A DNA stretch of 64,000 bases from Gracilibacillus lacisalsi DSM 19029 (GTDB taxonomy: Bacteria; Bacillota; Bacilli; Bacillales; Amphibacillaceae). A program made the translations under genes and the position numbers. This document shows positions 17,800-27,439 of this stretch, piece after piece (positions within the stretch are counted from its first letter, which is position 1; every line of letters starts with the position of its first letter). The notes under the pieces are model-generated. The model searched no databases, was not told the DNA's origin, and worked only from the letters and a program-made list of their open reading frames with translations. Where the stretch lies: positions 186,001 to 250,000 of the forward strand of contig NZ_KB898662.1 in assembly GCF_000377765.1 (NCBI RefSeq), in the 5' to 3' direction.

Positions 17800-18875
17800 T
17801 GATTGATGTAACCGTGCTTGGAGGAGTACGAGAATATGGTCGAAACTGCTTTTTAGTAACAGACCAAGCAACCAACACACGCATTATGCTGGATTGCGGC
17901 GTCAGAAATGGAAACCCAGAAGTATATCCAGTCATTACAGAAGAAATAGCACAATCGATTCAAGCAGTATTTATCTCTCACATTCATAACGATCACATTG
18001 GTGCACTGCCCTTATTAGCGGAAAAGGGCTACCAGGGTGACGTATGGATGAGTGAAGCCAGTCTACAGCAATTGCAAAACATCATACCAAAATGGCAAGG
18101 TACATCACTAGATGCTTTGCGTTTTCGCTCTTTTGACAAATGTACAAGAGGGAAGTCGATTACTATATCAGACAGTCTTTCATTCATTTGGGGTTATAGT
18201 GGACACATGCTCGGAAGTGTATGGTACAGCTTTTATATAAATGAGCAATCTATCTTTTTCTCCGGGGATATCGCACTTGCTTCCCCGCTATTAGTAACAG
18301 ATACACCTGCTATGCTTTCTTATGATATCGCATTGATAGATAGTGGGCATGCTACTCAAACCATGCCTTATGAGAAAAGTATCCACAATATCTTGTCGAT
18401 AGTAAAAGATCCATCTGAAAGCTATCAGATTCCGATTACGATCTCTGGAAAAGCCTGTGATTTGTTATTTTTGCTCTATCAAGCACTTCCTGATAGAAAC
18501 TTTGTGATCGATCATGGATTAATGGAGCATTTACAAAGTTATCTCCAAAATCCTGATAACATACGGAAAGAAAAAATCAATGAATTAGCTGCACTGATGC
18601 ACAGTGAGCGTGTAACCATCTATGAGGGAAAAAAAGAAACGGGGATCTATCTATTATTAGATAAAGTAGCTGGCTTTCACGAAATAAAAACTGGTGTTTA
18701 TCAGGATGAAAAATCACCTTTTTATAAATCACATCCTGATAATCGGGATTTAAAGACATTGGTGAGAACAATCGATGCAGAAGAATATATTTTTTTCCAT
18801 AGTGTAGAACGTGATTTTGAAATGATTGTAGATCAGTTATGTTCGGAAGATTATATTACTAGGGTACTTGCATGA
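17799..18875 (+). CDS. Metallo-beta-lactamase-fold hydrolase (beta-CASP-like)
   Basis: Protein of 358 residues. The metal-binding HxHxDH motif is at 61-66 (HIHNDH), followed by the later SGHMLGS and FSGDIA elements that complete the MBL site. The arrangement resembles RNase J/CPSF-type beta-CASP enzymes but the C-terminal part is short. Translational coupling to an importer argues for a small-molecule hydrolase, for example of an imported phosphodiester, rather than RNA decay; that is inference. It closes the LysR-regulated cluster. Confidence 0.82.
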   Translation: MIDVTVLGGVREYGRNCFLVTDQATNTRIMLDCGVRNGNPEVYPVITEEIAQSIQAVFISHIHNDHIGALPLLAEKGYQGDVWMSEASLQQLQNIIPKWQGTSLDALRFRSFDKCTRGKSITISDSLSFIWGYSGHMLGSVWYSFYINEQSIFFSGDIALASPLLVTDTPAMLSYDIALIDSGHATQTMPYEKSIHNILSIVKDPSESYQIPITISGKACDLLFLLYQALPDRNFVIDHGLMEHLQSYLQNPDNIRKEKINELAALMHSERVTIYEGKKETGIYLLLDKVAGFHEIKTGVYQDEKSPFYKSHPDNRDLKTLVRTIDAEEYIFFHSVERDFEMIVDQLCSEDYITRVLA

Positions 18876-18907
18876 TGAAACAATAATCATTTTATTTTGA
18901 GAGAAGA

Positions 18908-18934
18908 AGGGAGAAGAGCAAACACTCTCTCCCT
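18908..18934. terminator. Weak hairpin between convergent genes
   Basis: AGGGAGA (18908-18914) pairs with TCTCCCT (18928-18934). There is no strong T run on either side, so termination here is uncertain. Confidence 0.4.
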
Positions 18935-18939
18935 GTCTA

Positions 18940-21498
18940 TTAATTTAACCGCTCACCAAAAGCCTCTACTGCTTCCACTAATGCTTCTTTGGCATCTGTT
19001 GTTATATGCTTCTGCATCGATCTTTTCTCGATTTGAGTTAAATACTTTTCAATAAACTTACTTGCTTGATCTATTGAACCTTTTTCATAATGATGAACTG
19101 CTTGTCGATACGTATTTGTCAATTGCTTCGCTAATGGACCAGATAAATCACCTGTCTCCATATAACGATCCATTAAATCCTGCAGAGCTGATGTATCGAT
19201 CGGAAGCCAAACATCTCTTATTGGTACTTGAGACCAATCCATGTCAGAAGCGAGATAAAAGCTCGTATACGCCGGCTGATTATAGCTCGTATTTTGTCTA
19301 GCTACTTCAGCTCGATATTGAGGATCATGCATTAGCGTATAAAGCTTGCGATCCGTCAATTCTGTACTTAAGTAGATTCGAATTGCTGAGCTATCTTCCG
19401 TTCTTACAAGTAATTCTTCTCGCCAATCTCCAAAAATATCAGCTACTAAGCTCGGGTTCCCTTTTGTCCAGTTGTTCGTTCTCGTTCCTTCAGCAGTTAG
19501 AACTGTTCCCTTTTGCCAGTGGTCAATTGTTGGTGTTTGATCTCTGGAACCGTTAATGATTTGAGTTGTCATATCTCCCGACCACCTAATGCTCATGTTC
19601 GTTCCCGGAATACCTTGCCAGCTATCGGCAATTTCTCTTCCATCTGCTGTATGCATACCGACTGCCCATGTTTCTAATCCAGGTTCATCAGGAAGTACGT
19701 CACCAATCATGCCACGCCCAGTATCGCGACCAGTATAATCACCATAAATCACTTCACCAGTTGCTGCATCACGGAGTGCGTAGCCATATGGTGCCCAAGC
19801 TCCACCTTCAAATACCATGAACATTTCCAAACCAGGCCGATTTGGATCAATGTTAGCTACATGCATTGCATCACCATGGCCTAACCGTGCCATACCCTCC
19901 GCTGCTCCTTCTTCTGGCATTTCAGCGAACGTACTATATAACAATGATCCATCATGATCGATTGTTGCACCACCGTAAACAATTTCATGCTTGCCATCTC
20001 CATCGACATCTGCTGCACTTAAAGAGTGGAACCCTTGTGTTGTTATCGTTCCAAACTCTTCATCTGTTCCATCTACACCATGAGGCCCATCATTAAAAGG
20101 ATTACTCATTGGTGTCCAGCCACTATCTACATACCAATTTTCCTTTAAACTCTCTCCATCCCAATCATAAGTAACAATGGTAGATCTCGTATAGTATCCT
20201 CTCGCAAAAACGGCTGACGGATTTTCTCCGTCTAGATAGGCGACTCCAGCCAGAAAACGATCAACACGATTTCCTGGTTCAATACGAGACATCGCATAAT
20301 CTCCCCATCTCAATCCATCGTCCTCACGTGCCGGCTTATAATGGATCGTTTCTAACTCGTCTCCTGTTTCACCGTCAAACACGGATAAATATTCTGGTCC
20401 TTCTAAAATAAAGCCCTCGAAGTTTCGAAGATCATTATTGCCGCTCCGTGACGGGGCATATTCATCCATGAAGTAATCAGCTAAACTCTCTGCGTCCTCT
20501 CTAGATAATGGATAATCATATTGCGGTTCCATGTCAAAAGCTTCTTCCAAAGTAGCTGGCCAGTCACCTTTTTCTACTTCTTCTTGGTCATGCCAACTCA
20601 TAAATAAATCAACAACATGCTCATAATAATCATCGCTACTCATCCGGTAATCATCATCGTGGCTAAATCCTGCTTCGATATCTTCTCCAGGCATTGTAAT
20701 ATATTCTTCCGAAGCTACCTCGCCAGCTTCATCGTACTTAATTACCTTTGTTCCAGGGGCAGTTTTAAACATGATTTCCGACTTACCATTCCCATCAAAA
20801 TCATAAACTAAAAATTGCGTATAGTGTGCTCCGGAGCGAATATTAACGCCTAAATCAATTCGATAAAGTAATTCTCCGTTAAAAGTATAGGTATCTAAGT
20901 AGGTATTGCCTGTGTAACCCACCTGTGATACATCCTTAGCGTTGCTCGGCTCCCATTTTACGACATATTCATATTGACCATCACCATTCACATCACCAAC
21001 GCTCATATCATTTGCATGATACGTGTATGACTCCCCGACCGGTGTTTCACCGTCCGCTGGCTTTTGTAAAGGTAAATCATAATAGCCTTCATCCCATGGA
21101 ATAGTTGTTTTACTCTCATCGATTTCTTCTCCATCTACTGTTGCACGGACGACATATTGATCATCAGAGGAACCTGCCGTATCTAAATAATTCGTACTAT
21201 CCTCAACTGTTGCCAGTTTTTCACCATTGCGATATACGTTAAAATCCACACCTGTTAGACCATTATCTGAATATCCGGATACTTCATTTGCTAGAAGGCG
21301 CCAGCTTAAATAAATACCTTCAGAGGTAGAAGCAGCTACTAAACCTCTGTCTAAATTCTCTAACTGGATACCTTCTGTTGCATCCGTTTGGTCGTTTGTG
21401 TTATGTTCATTTGCTGATACACTTGCTGCACCTGATAGAAGTAAAGTCATTGCTGTGATTGAACTAAATACTTTTTTTGTGAACGATCGATTTCCCAA
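18940..21498 (-). CDS. Secreted rhamnogalacturonan lyase, family PL11 (YesW/YesX-like)
   Basis: Protein of 852 residues with a TTG start seven bases after AGGAG. The signal peptide ends near residue 29 (SVSA). A fibronectin-like N-terminal domain (about 45-140) precedes an eight-bladed propeller rich in metal-binding blades (MSVGDVNGDGQYEYVVKWEP, YDFDGNGKSEIMFKT, ADVDGDGKHEIVYGG, VADIFGDWREELLVR), the PL11 signature. It cleaves the rhamnose-galacturonate backbone of pectin. The last 75 residues form a charged helical FIVAR-like extension absent from minimal YesW-type enzymes of about 620 residues. It is monocistronic with a cre upstream. Confidence 0.93.
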   Translation of the reverse strand: MGNRSFTKKVFSSITAMTLLLSGAASVSANEHNTNDQTDATEGIQLENLDRGLVAASTSEGIYLSWRLLANEVSGYSDNGLTGVDFNVYRNGEKLATVEDSTNYLDTAGSSDDQYVVRATVDGEEIDESKTTIPWDEGYYDLPLQKPADGETPVGESYTYHANDMSVGDVNGDGQYEYVVKWEPSNAKDVSQVGYTGNTYLDTYTFNGELLYRIDLGVNIRSGAHYTQFLVYDFDGNGKSEIMFKTAPGTKVIKYDEAGEVASEEYITMPGEDIEAGFSHDDDYRMSSDDYYEHVVDLFMSWHDQEEVEKGDWPATLEEAFDMEPQYDYPLSREDAESLADYFMDEYAPSRSGNNDLRNFEGFILEGPEYLSVFDGETGDELETIHYKPAREDDGLRWGDYAMSRIEPGNRVDRFLAGVAYLDGENPSAVFARGYYTRSTIVTYDWDGESLKENWYVDSGWTPMSNPFNDGPHGVDGTDEEFGTITTQGFHSLSAADVDGDGKHEIVYGGATIDHDGSLLYSTFAEMPEEGAAEGMARLGHGDAMHVANIDPNRPGLEMFMVFEGGAWAPYGYALRDAATGEVIYGDYTGRDTGRGMIGDVLPDEPGLETWAVGMHTADGREIADSWQGIPGTNMSIRWSGDMTTQIINGSRDQTPTIDHWQKGTVLTAEGTRTNNWTKGNPSLVADIFGDWREELLVRTEDSSAIRIYLSTELTDRKLYTLMHDPQYRAEVARQNTSYNQPAYTSFYLASDMDWSQVPIRDVWLPIDTSALQDLMDRYMETGDLSGPLAKQLTNTYRQAVHHYEKGSIDQASKFIEKYLTQIEKRSMQKHITTDAKEALVEAVEAFGERLN

Positions 21499-21544
21499 AT
21501 AATCACTCCTCTAATTTTTTGAAACTTTTCATACCACACAATCT

Positions 21545-21562
21545 TAGTAAACGCTTACATTT
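21545..21562 (+). promoter_or_regulatory. Candidate cre (CcpA) site upstream of the PL11 lyase
   Basis: AGTAAACGCTTACATT fits the cre consensus with one mismatch and lies about 50 bases before the TTG start, just after an A/T-rich TATTATACC stretch that could be part of the promoter. Confidence 0.6.
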
Positions 21563-21744
21563 GTTGGTATAATAAAGTTTGCTTAGCTCAACCTACTCGC
21601 CTCCCTCCGTAAACACGATTATATCAGAGAAAGCGGATTCAGTAATTCCAAATATCAGAGGAAAATGATGAAAAAACAGAGGTCAAGCTCTTATAAATAG
21701 AAATATGTTAAACTAAAAATGAGTTTGCGTTTATAAAGGGGAAT

Positions 21745-21945
21745 TTGATGACAAAACATACTCTGTTCGGCAAAGTAATTTTTTGGTTAGGTTTTCTTAT
21801 ATTTATTCTAGGCTTTATGTTTAACGAGACATTAGGTATCATTCAAGATGTACCTGCGAGTGTGTATTCCTTCTCTATGCCTGCAATAATCATTGGCATC
21901 ATTCTAATCATTATTTCTAATGTTTTTAAGAAAGAGAACGATTAG
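21745..21945 (+). CDS. Small two-helix membrane protein, hypothetical
   Basis: Protein of 66 residues, almost entirely two membrane helices (about 9-27 and 39-60), ending in a positively charged tail KKEND. AAAGGGG precedes the ATG by six or seven bases. No family is recognised. It is a lone plus-strand gene between two long minus-strand lyase/hydrolase genes. Confidence 0.55.
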   Translation: MMTKHTLFGKVIFWLGFLIFILGFMFNETLGIIQDVPASVYSFSMPAIIIGIILIIISNVFKKEND

Positions 21946-22033
21946 TTATTTTTGCGACAAAACTTAGGAGAGAATGCTTAGATTTACGCTTCCTCTAGTG
22001 GTTATTATGGAATAATATCAACTGCTTGAGCAC

Positions 22034-22160
22034 CACTCCGGCTGCCCACTTCCCTTTCCGTGGGGTTTGTCCTTCAGCTAACTTTTTTGAGCAAAAACCC
22101 GCTCAAAAAAGTGGATCTTCAGGTCAAACAATTCCCACTGGAGTGGAAGTGGACGGCCTT
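22034..22160 (-). repeat. Palindromic intergenic repeat, copy 1
   Basis: A large imperfect palindrome. The core is a perfect 12-base stem, ACTTTTTTGAGC (22081-22092) with GCTCAAAAAAGT (22101-22112), and the outer arms (about 22034-22066 and 22126-22160) are imperfect inverse copies. Read on the minus strand it carries GATCCAC, stem, GTTAGCTGA, the same core order as copy 2 downstream, but in the opposite orientation. Confidence 0.65.
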
Positions 22161-22297
22161 CGCTATTATCAGTCTCTACAACGATAGCATGGAGTAACTC
22201 AGCTGCTTTTATACCCACAGATAACGGTCCATTGTGAAAAAAGTCAACCTATTACTTATGACAAGAATTGTTGCACCTTCTCATAGCGGAGTCTAAT

Positions 22298-22421
22298 TAC
22301 GGAGACTCCTGCGGGAATAGCGCGAGCCGAAAATCCACTTTGCAAATTGTTCTTCTTTGTAAAGTTAGTTGAGGCCGTGCCTGCGGAAAGCGAAGTAATT
22401 AGTCGGAGCGTTGCCAATATA
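22298..22421 (+). repeat. Palindromic intergenic repeat, copy 2
   Basis: Begins with GGAGACTCCTGCGGGAA and ends near GCGGAAAGCGAAGTAATTAG. Its core AATCCACTTTGCAAA pairs with TTTGTAAAGTTAGTTGA. It shares the ATCCAC-stem-GTTAGnTGA core with copy 1 but points the other way. I recall this type of GC-richer element as common between genes in Bacillaceae; copy number here is two. The bases between the two copies hold no gene. Confidence 0.65.
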
Positions 22422-22484
22422 CATCAAACATTTCAACATAACTACTTGGCTTAACGCAGTCATTACACTGATTTTATACTTATA

Positions 22485-22522
22485 AAAAAATGCCCCGGCC
22501 AACATTAGGATGGGGCATTTAA
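22485..22522 (-). terminator. Terminator of the GH-A-like hydrolase operon
   Basis: AAATGCCCC (22488-22496) pairs with GGGGCATTT (22512-22520), and the A run at 22484-22490 makes a T7 tract on the minus strand. Confidence 0.85.
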
Positions 22523-22524
22523 CT

Positions 22525-25500
22525 TTAAGTCTTTATTTTCAACTCTCGGTAGGATGCTTGAATATTTCCTTGTTTATCTGTCGCAAATAAAGCAGATCGT
22601 TCTTTTTCCAACATAAACTGATATACTTTCCCAGTTGCTGGGTCCTTTATTTTTACGTGACTATCAACGGCATACTCAGAAACAAATGTATACAGATATC
22701 CATCTCGGAAAGCCAATTTCCTTCCATAGATCCCCGGAAGATCACCACCTTCAAGCCATTCTAGTTCTGCTTCTACACCTGCACCACTTAATGCTTTTTG
22801 GTATAAAGCTATTAACACATCCGTTCGCTCATTCAATTCAATTGGCAGTGGAGACCATAACAACGTACCCTTCCCTATTGCTATTTCTACTAGATTAGTA
22901 TTTTTACATGCTATTTCTTTATTTACTTCTCCGATTCTGCGATCACCGAACGAAACGGGATAATCAATACCATCAATCGTTAATACTTCTTCACGTACAA
23001 CATTAGATAATTGATAATCTCCTAATTGTTCTGTTAACTTCTGTGAATGCTTCCAGTACTCATCAAGCCCTAATGGCCCTGTCCATAAAAGGGTTGCACC
23101 GGTTTTTTTAACATAGTGAAATATTTTCTCGGTTGCTTCCTTGCTAAAATTATGGGCACTAGGTACAATTAATAATTTCGGCGGTTGTTCCTCCAATGCC
23201 TCCAGATGATACTCACCCATTGCTCGAAATGGTACATTCATTTGATAGGCAAGTACCCTCGTTAATTTTGTCGTAGCGTCAAAAGCAAATTTACGATTGG
23301 AAAAGTCATTTGAATAAGGAAACACTACGGCAACTTTTTCTAATTGACGATCAACAAACAAATCACGGATTTCACCGATAAATCTTCCAAAATCATACGA
23401 GACATCTGCTTCCGGTTTTTGTGTACCATCTGCTCGCAGTGCACCGATATTGGATTCATTGGTATTATTCATGTAAAAGTTCGTATTCCACAACCACTGT
23501 ACAGCACCAGCCCCACCAGTAGAAAAGGAATAAGCATATTTCCGTTCCAATATATTACGTAACTCTTCTTCTGATCGTTTCGCTTTACTGTCTGCTGTTT
23601 CCACATACATAATTCCTGTTTCCTGAATCAGATTCGGTTTAAATGGGGTTTTTGTGAAAATACCATCCCAAACAAGCTGATCCATCAACCACCATGAATG
23701 GACTGTTGTATAATCTACAGCTTCCTGATAGAAAAAAGGTGTCGGTCGCTGACTGTATAATGCTTCATCCTGACCGACCGTTACTAATTGCTTGGAAGTA
23801 ATCGACTTAATCTTTGCCGTTAGTTCTTCTGCCCACTGATTATGCATATCCATCGTAAATAACGTATAATCCAGCCAACGCAGACCTTGCTTCGGTTGCT
23901 TCATATCCTCCATGTCAAAATTGATCTCTTCCTGTTCTGGTAATTTCACGGACTCAAAGTTCGGTAATTCCTCTGGTGTCATATCCCAGCGCTCCTGAAG
24001 TTTCGTAATCGATTCGTGCCTTTCATGCAACCATTTCACAAATGCGGCATGCTCAAAACGATCCTGTGCCGAGCGTGGACCTTGGAAAAAGCGCTTCGGA
24101 TCAAACATCGACGGTTCATTAATTAAATCCCATTGCACATTGGTTGTTTCTACATGTCTTGCTACCAATGCACGAATAAATCGTTTCTGTGCTTTTACGC
24201 TACGAGGATCCAGATACGGATTCTCACCCTCATAGGCAATAGGTGTAAAAGCGAAGAAATTAAAGGTTACTTCGATATCATACTTTTTAGCAGTAAGTAG
24301 AAAAGCATCAATCGCCCGCAATACTTCTTCAGATGGGTGACCATCGATAAACATCATATGGCGCCATGCCGTCCACAGCCCTGTGCGAATAAAATTAATC
24401 CCTGCCTCTTTCATCGTAGCCATATCCTGATCCCAAGCTGCTACGTTTGGCATAAAGATAAACTTACGTGCAACATCAGAAGTCATATAGGTTTGCCCAA
24501 CTATTGGAAAAGTTCTTCCATCTTTCCAAAAGTAGTCTCTTCTAGCTTCCATCACACTTCCCTGCTGTAATAAATTCGGATCATTTCCCCAGAAGCCTTG
24601 TGTAAAAATACGCTTTTCACCTGACTTAGAAGTAGCATGACATTCAATGAGGTACTGGCCTTTTTGAATAGGTACATCTACAGGTATCCGCAAAAATTCT
24701 AGTTCATCTGTAGCTGTTATTGTTTCACTCCCTGACCAGACTAATTCTGATTCGTGTGTGATTGTCATATCAAATTGCCATTCCTCTGTTTGCTGAACCA
24801 TTCTCTCGATTTGAATCGTAATGGACGCCTTGTCACCTGGCTCATATGTTGCATAATTTGGTTTTAGCCAGATTTCCGTCACACCTTTTCCAACGAAAGC
24901 TACCCATTCCGTAATCGCCTCTAATCCACCATTTTGCCAAAACCGATCATCAACCATTTGATTGATCAATAACCACCTGCCACCAACAAAATCACCCTTC
25001 GTATTTTCTACTAATACTGCCGGTGCAGCTACTTCTCGATTATCTTGGGAAATTCCTTTCAACAGTGGATATATATGCGCATCCATCGGGCCACTGGTGC
25101 CATTTTCTTCTGGGCGATCGCGAAAACGTGTTACATGCAAGATCAGATTATGTGTCGGCTCAACCGAAAAAAGTGACTCTTTTCCTTCCATAACCGGTAT
25201 CTTCTTATCAGCAGCTAATTTTTCGATGGGGGCTTCATCAACCGGTAATACTTCATGTATCTGTAATTGACGATGATAAGCTGTTTGTGCTCTTTCTACC
25301 TTCCATTCTCCTTGTTCCGATAGGTGCACAGGTTTGCGAAATGGAGCACCTCCGATATGAAGTAAACCATGTCCTTTTTTGAAAAAAGCTAATAAATCCG
25401 GCCATGCTTCTTTTGGAAAGTATGGCCCATGTAAATGCATGTAACTATTGAATTGATGATCGCCTAATGCTTCTGGCAATTGCTTCGCATTTACCACCTC

Positions 25501-25596
25501 AAATGAATCATTTAATTGTTCCAACCAACTATTAGCAGGTCTGACACCATCATATGGAAATCGTTCATCATAAAAAACTAATGTCTTTTTCACCAA
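22525..25596 (-). CDS. Large GH-A-type glycoside hydrolase with N-terminal GATase-like domain, family not recognised
   Basis: Protein of 1023 residues without a signal peptide, so cytoplasmic. Residues 1-235 resemble a ThuA/class I glutamine-amidotransferase-like fold (HGPYF, HIGGAPF). About 235-345 is a beta-sandwich. A TIM barrel follows (about 350-740), with a probable acid/base Glu494 in WDLINEPS and a nucleophile Glu659 in LIQETGI. A second GATase-like domain (about 750-880) resembles the trimerisation domain of GH42 beta-galactosidases. Start is TTG at 25596, with GTG at 25593 an alternative. It ends an operon with two sugar permeases, so it probably trims an imported oligosaccharide. 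The exact activity is unknown. Confidence 0.8.
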   Translation of the reverse strand: MVKKTLVFYDERFPYDGVRPANSWLEQLNDSFEVVNAKQLPEALGDHQFNSYMHLHGPYFPKEAWPDLLAFFKKGHGLLHIGGAPFRKPVHLSEQGEWKVERAQTAYHRQLQIHEVLPVDEAPIEKLAADKKIPVMEGKESLFSVEPTHNLILHVTRFRDRPEENGTSGPMDAHIYPLLKGISQDNREVAAPAVLVENTKGDFVGGRWLLINQMVDDRFWQNGGLEAITEWVAFVGKGVTEIWLKPNYATYEPGDKASITIQIERMVQQTEEWQFDMTITHESELVWSGSETITATDELEFLRIPVDVPIQKGQYLIECHATSKSGEKRIFTQGFWGNDPNLLQQGSVMEARRDYFWKDGRTFPIVGQTYMTSDVARKFIFMPNVAAWDQDMATMKEAGINFIRTGLWTAWRHMMFIDGHPSEEVLRAIDAFLLTAKKYDIEVTFNFFAFTPIAYEGENPYLDPRSVKAQKRFIRALVARHVETTNVQWDLINEPSMFDPKRFFQGPRSAQDRFEHAAFVKWLHERHESITKLQERWDMTPEELPNFESVKLPEQEEINFDMEDMKQPKQGLRWLDYTLFTMDMHNQWAEELTAKIKSITSKQLVTVGQDEALYSQRPTPFFYQEAVDYTTVHSWWLMDQLVWDGIFTKTPFKPNLIQETGIMYVETADSKAKRSEEELRNILERKYAYSFSTGGAGAVQWLWNTNFYMNNTNESNIGALRADGTQKPEADVSYDFGRFIGEIRDLFVDRQLEKVAVVFPYSNDFSNRKFAFDATTKLTRVLAYQMNVPFRAMGEYHLEALEEQPPKLLIVPSAHNFSKEATEKIFHYVKKTGATLLWTGPLGLDEYWKHSQKLTEQLGDYQLSNVVREEVLTIDGIDYPVSFGDRRIGEVNKEIACKNTNLVEIAIGKGTLLWSPLPIELNERTDVLIALYQKALSGAGVEAELEWLEGGDLPGIYGRKLAFRDGYLYTFVSEYAVDSHVKIKDPATGKVYQFMLEKERSALFATDKQGNIQASYRELKIKT

Positions 25597-25606
25597 TAAT
25601 CCTCCT

Positions 25607-26479
25607 CTAACCTTTTACAGCACCTTGTGTCATGCCATTGACGATTTGTTTTTCCATGATTAAATAGAACAAAATGGTTGGAATTAATACAAGCGTTAAC
25701 CCTGCCATTTGTGCAGTATAATTAGTGGTGTACTCACCAGCAAAATTCGCTAAACCTAATGGTAAAGTGCTTAAAGCTTTATCATTAATCAATACTAAGG
25801 CAAATGAGAATTCGTTCCAGTTATTAATAAAGTTTAAGATAACAGCAGTGGCTAGCGCTGGACGACTCATCGGCAAAATGATCGACCAGAAAATTCGAAA
25901 CGGACCACAACCATCCATAATGGCTGATTCCTCAATTTCTTTCGGAAAGGAACTCATAAAACTAGTTAAAAGGAAAATCGTAATCGGCAAATTAAATGCG
26001 ACATAAGGAAAAATCAGTGCCAAATGTGTATTTAAGAAACCAAGCTTTTGCATTAAGATAAACATCGGTACCAATGTAGCATGAATGGGCACTAGTAAAC
26101 CGACAACAAAAAAGCCGTATAATAGATTTCTTCCCCTAAATTGAAAGCGAGACAAGAAGTAGGAAGCAAATGCACCGACCAATATGCAAATAAGTAAAGC
26201 GACAATGCCGACAAATAAACTATTAAAGAAATATGACCCAATATTGGCGGTTACCCATGCTTCCACATAGTTGGTAAACACCCACTCGTTTGGCAAACCA
26301 AATGGATCAAAGGAAAATTCCTGACCTGTTTTAAACGAGTTCATAATCATCCAAAATATTGGATAAGCATTAACTATGGTAAACAAAAATAAAATCAAAT
26401 AAATCGTACTGCGTTTGACGATTTTTCGCTTGCGTGCCTGTTTAGAAACCGTATCATAATGAACTGCTGATTCACGCAT
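25607..26479 (-). CDS. Sugar ABC permease (MalG type)
   Basis: Permease of 290 residues with a charged N-terminal tail, six helices and an EAA loop (EESAIMDGCGPFRIFWSIILP, about 190-210). The start lies four bases after the partner permease stop. It is the fifth gene of the operon beginning with the binding protein at 32167 and is followed, 10 bases on, by the hydrolase gene. No ATPase is present, so a shared MsmX-type ATPase is expected. Confidence 0.92.
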   Translation of the reverse strand: MRESAVHYDTVSKQARKRKIVKRSTIYLILFLFTIVNAYPIFWMIMNSFKTGQEFSFDPFGLPNEWVFTNYVEAWVTANIGSYFFNSLFVGIVALLICILVGAFASYFLSRFQFRGRNLLYGFFVVGLLVPIHATLVPMFILMQKLGFLNTHLALIFPYVAFNLPITIFLLTSFMSSFPKEIEESAIMDGCGPFRIFWSIILPMSRPALATAVILNFINNWNEFSFALVLINDKALSTLPLGLANFAGEYTTNYTAQMAGLTLVLIPTILFYLIMEKQIVNGMTQGAVKG

Positions 26480-26482
26480 AAC

Positions 26483-27355
26483 CTACACCTCTCTTCTACG
26501 GAGTAATTTAGTTGTTATCAGGATAAGAGCAATACTAAAGACAAAGATTAAAACAGAAATTGCGCTACCATACCCGTAACGAAGCCCCTCAAAGGTTTTG
26601 CCATACATATAAGTAGCCATCACCTCTGTTGAATTGGCTGGCCCACCTGAAGTCATGACGAAAATTAAATCAAAGGTTTTTAAGCTGCCACTAATACATA
26701 GAACAACCGAAATTAAAATAATATTCCATATCGACGGAAGCACCACATGAATAGTCTTTTGCCATTCGGAAGCACCATCTAAATCGGCTGCTTCTAATAT
26801 TTCACTTGGTACCGTTTGCAAAGCAGACAGAAAAATAATAAAATACAGCCCAACAAACTGCCATATAATCGTGATACAAACAGCAACCATTGCCCATGTT
26901 GGATCACCAAGCCAGTTTTGCTGAAGAAACCCTAACCCTATTGCTTCTAAAAAGTTATTAATCATACCATATTCTGAATTGTAGATCATACGCCAGGTAA
27001 TCGAAATAACAACAGTAGATATAACGACTGGCATAAACCCAATCGTTCGAAAAAATTTAGCACCTTTCATTTTTCGATTCAACAATAGCGCTAATGCTAA
27101 AGCTATTGGAATTTGGCCAAATACAGACGCAAGGACAACTAATATATTATTTCTTACTGATACCCAAAAAACAGAATCCTGAAATACTTCTTTAAAATTC
27201 GCTAAACCAATAAACTGCATTTCCGAAAAGCCATTCCATGACATCAACGAATAATAGAAAGAAATGAAGATTGGAACAATGCTAAAAATTAAATAAATCA
27301 CCAAAGCTGGTATAACACCCACCGCGATAATCCACGGTTTCTTTAATAAATGCAT
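26483..27355 (-). CDS. Sugar ABC permease (MalF type)
   Basis: Permease of 290 residues, first helix at about 8-30, with the loop LEAADLDGASEWQKTIHVVLP (about 195-214) that contacts the ATPase. It pairs with the MalG-type permease three bases downstream. An 84-base gap separates it from the response-regulator gene, but no terminator is seen there, so co-transcription is likely. Confidence 0.92.
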   Translation of the reverse strand: MHLLKKPWIIAVGVIPALVIYLIFSIVPIFISFYYSLMSWNGFSEMQFIGLANFKEVFQDSVFWVSVRNNILVVLASVFGQIPIALALALLLNRKMKGAKFFRTIGFMPVVISTVVISITWRMIYNSEYGMINNFLEAIGLGFLQQNWLGDPTWAMVAVCITIIWQFVGLYFIIFLSALQTVPSEILEAADLDGASEWQKTIHVVLPSIWNIILISVVLCISGSLKTFDLIFVMTSGGPANSTEVMATYMYGKTFEGLRYGYGSAISVLIFVFSIALILITTKLLRRREV

Positions 27356-27439
27356 GTGATCACTCCCTGCAACTACTAACTTTCCTTCATTATAAAAGGG
27401 CTTACATTATTCTAAAATCCTATAAAGTTAACATTATAT

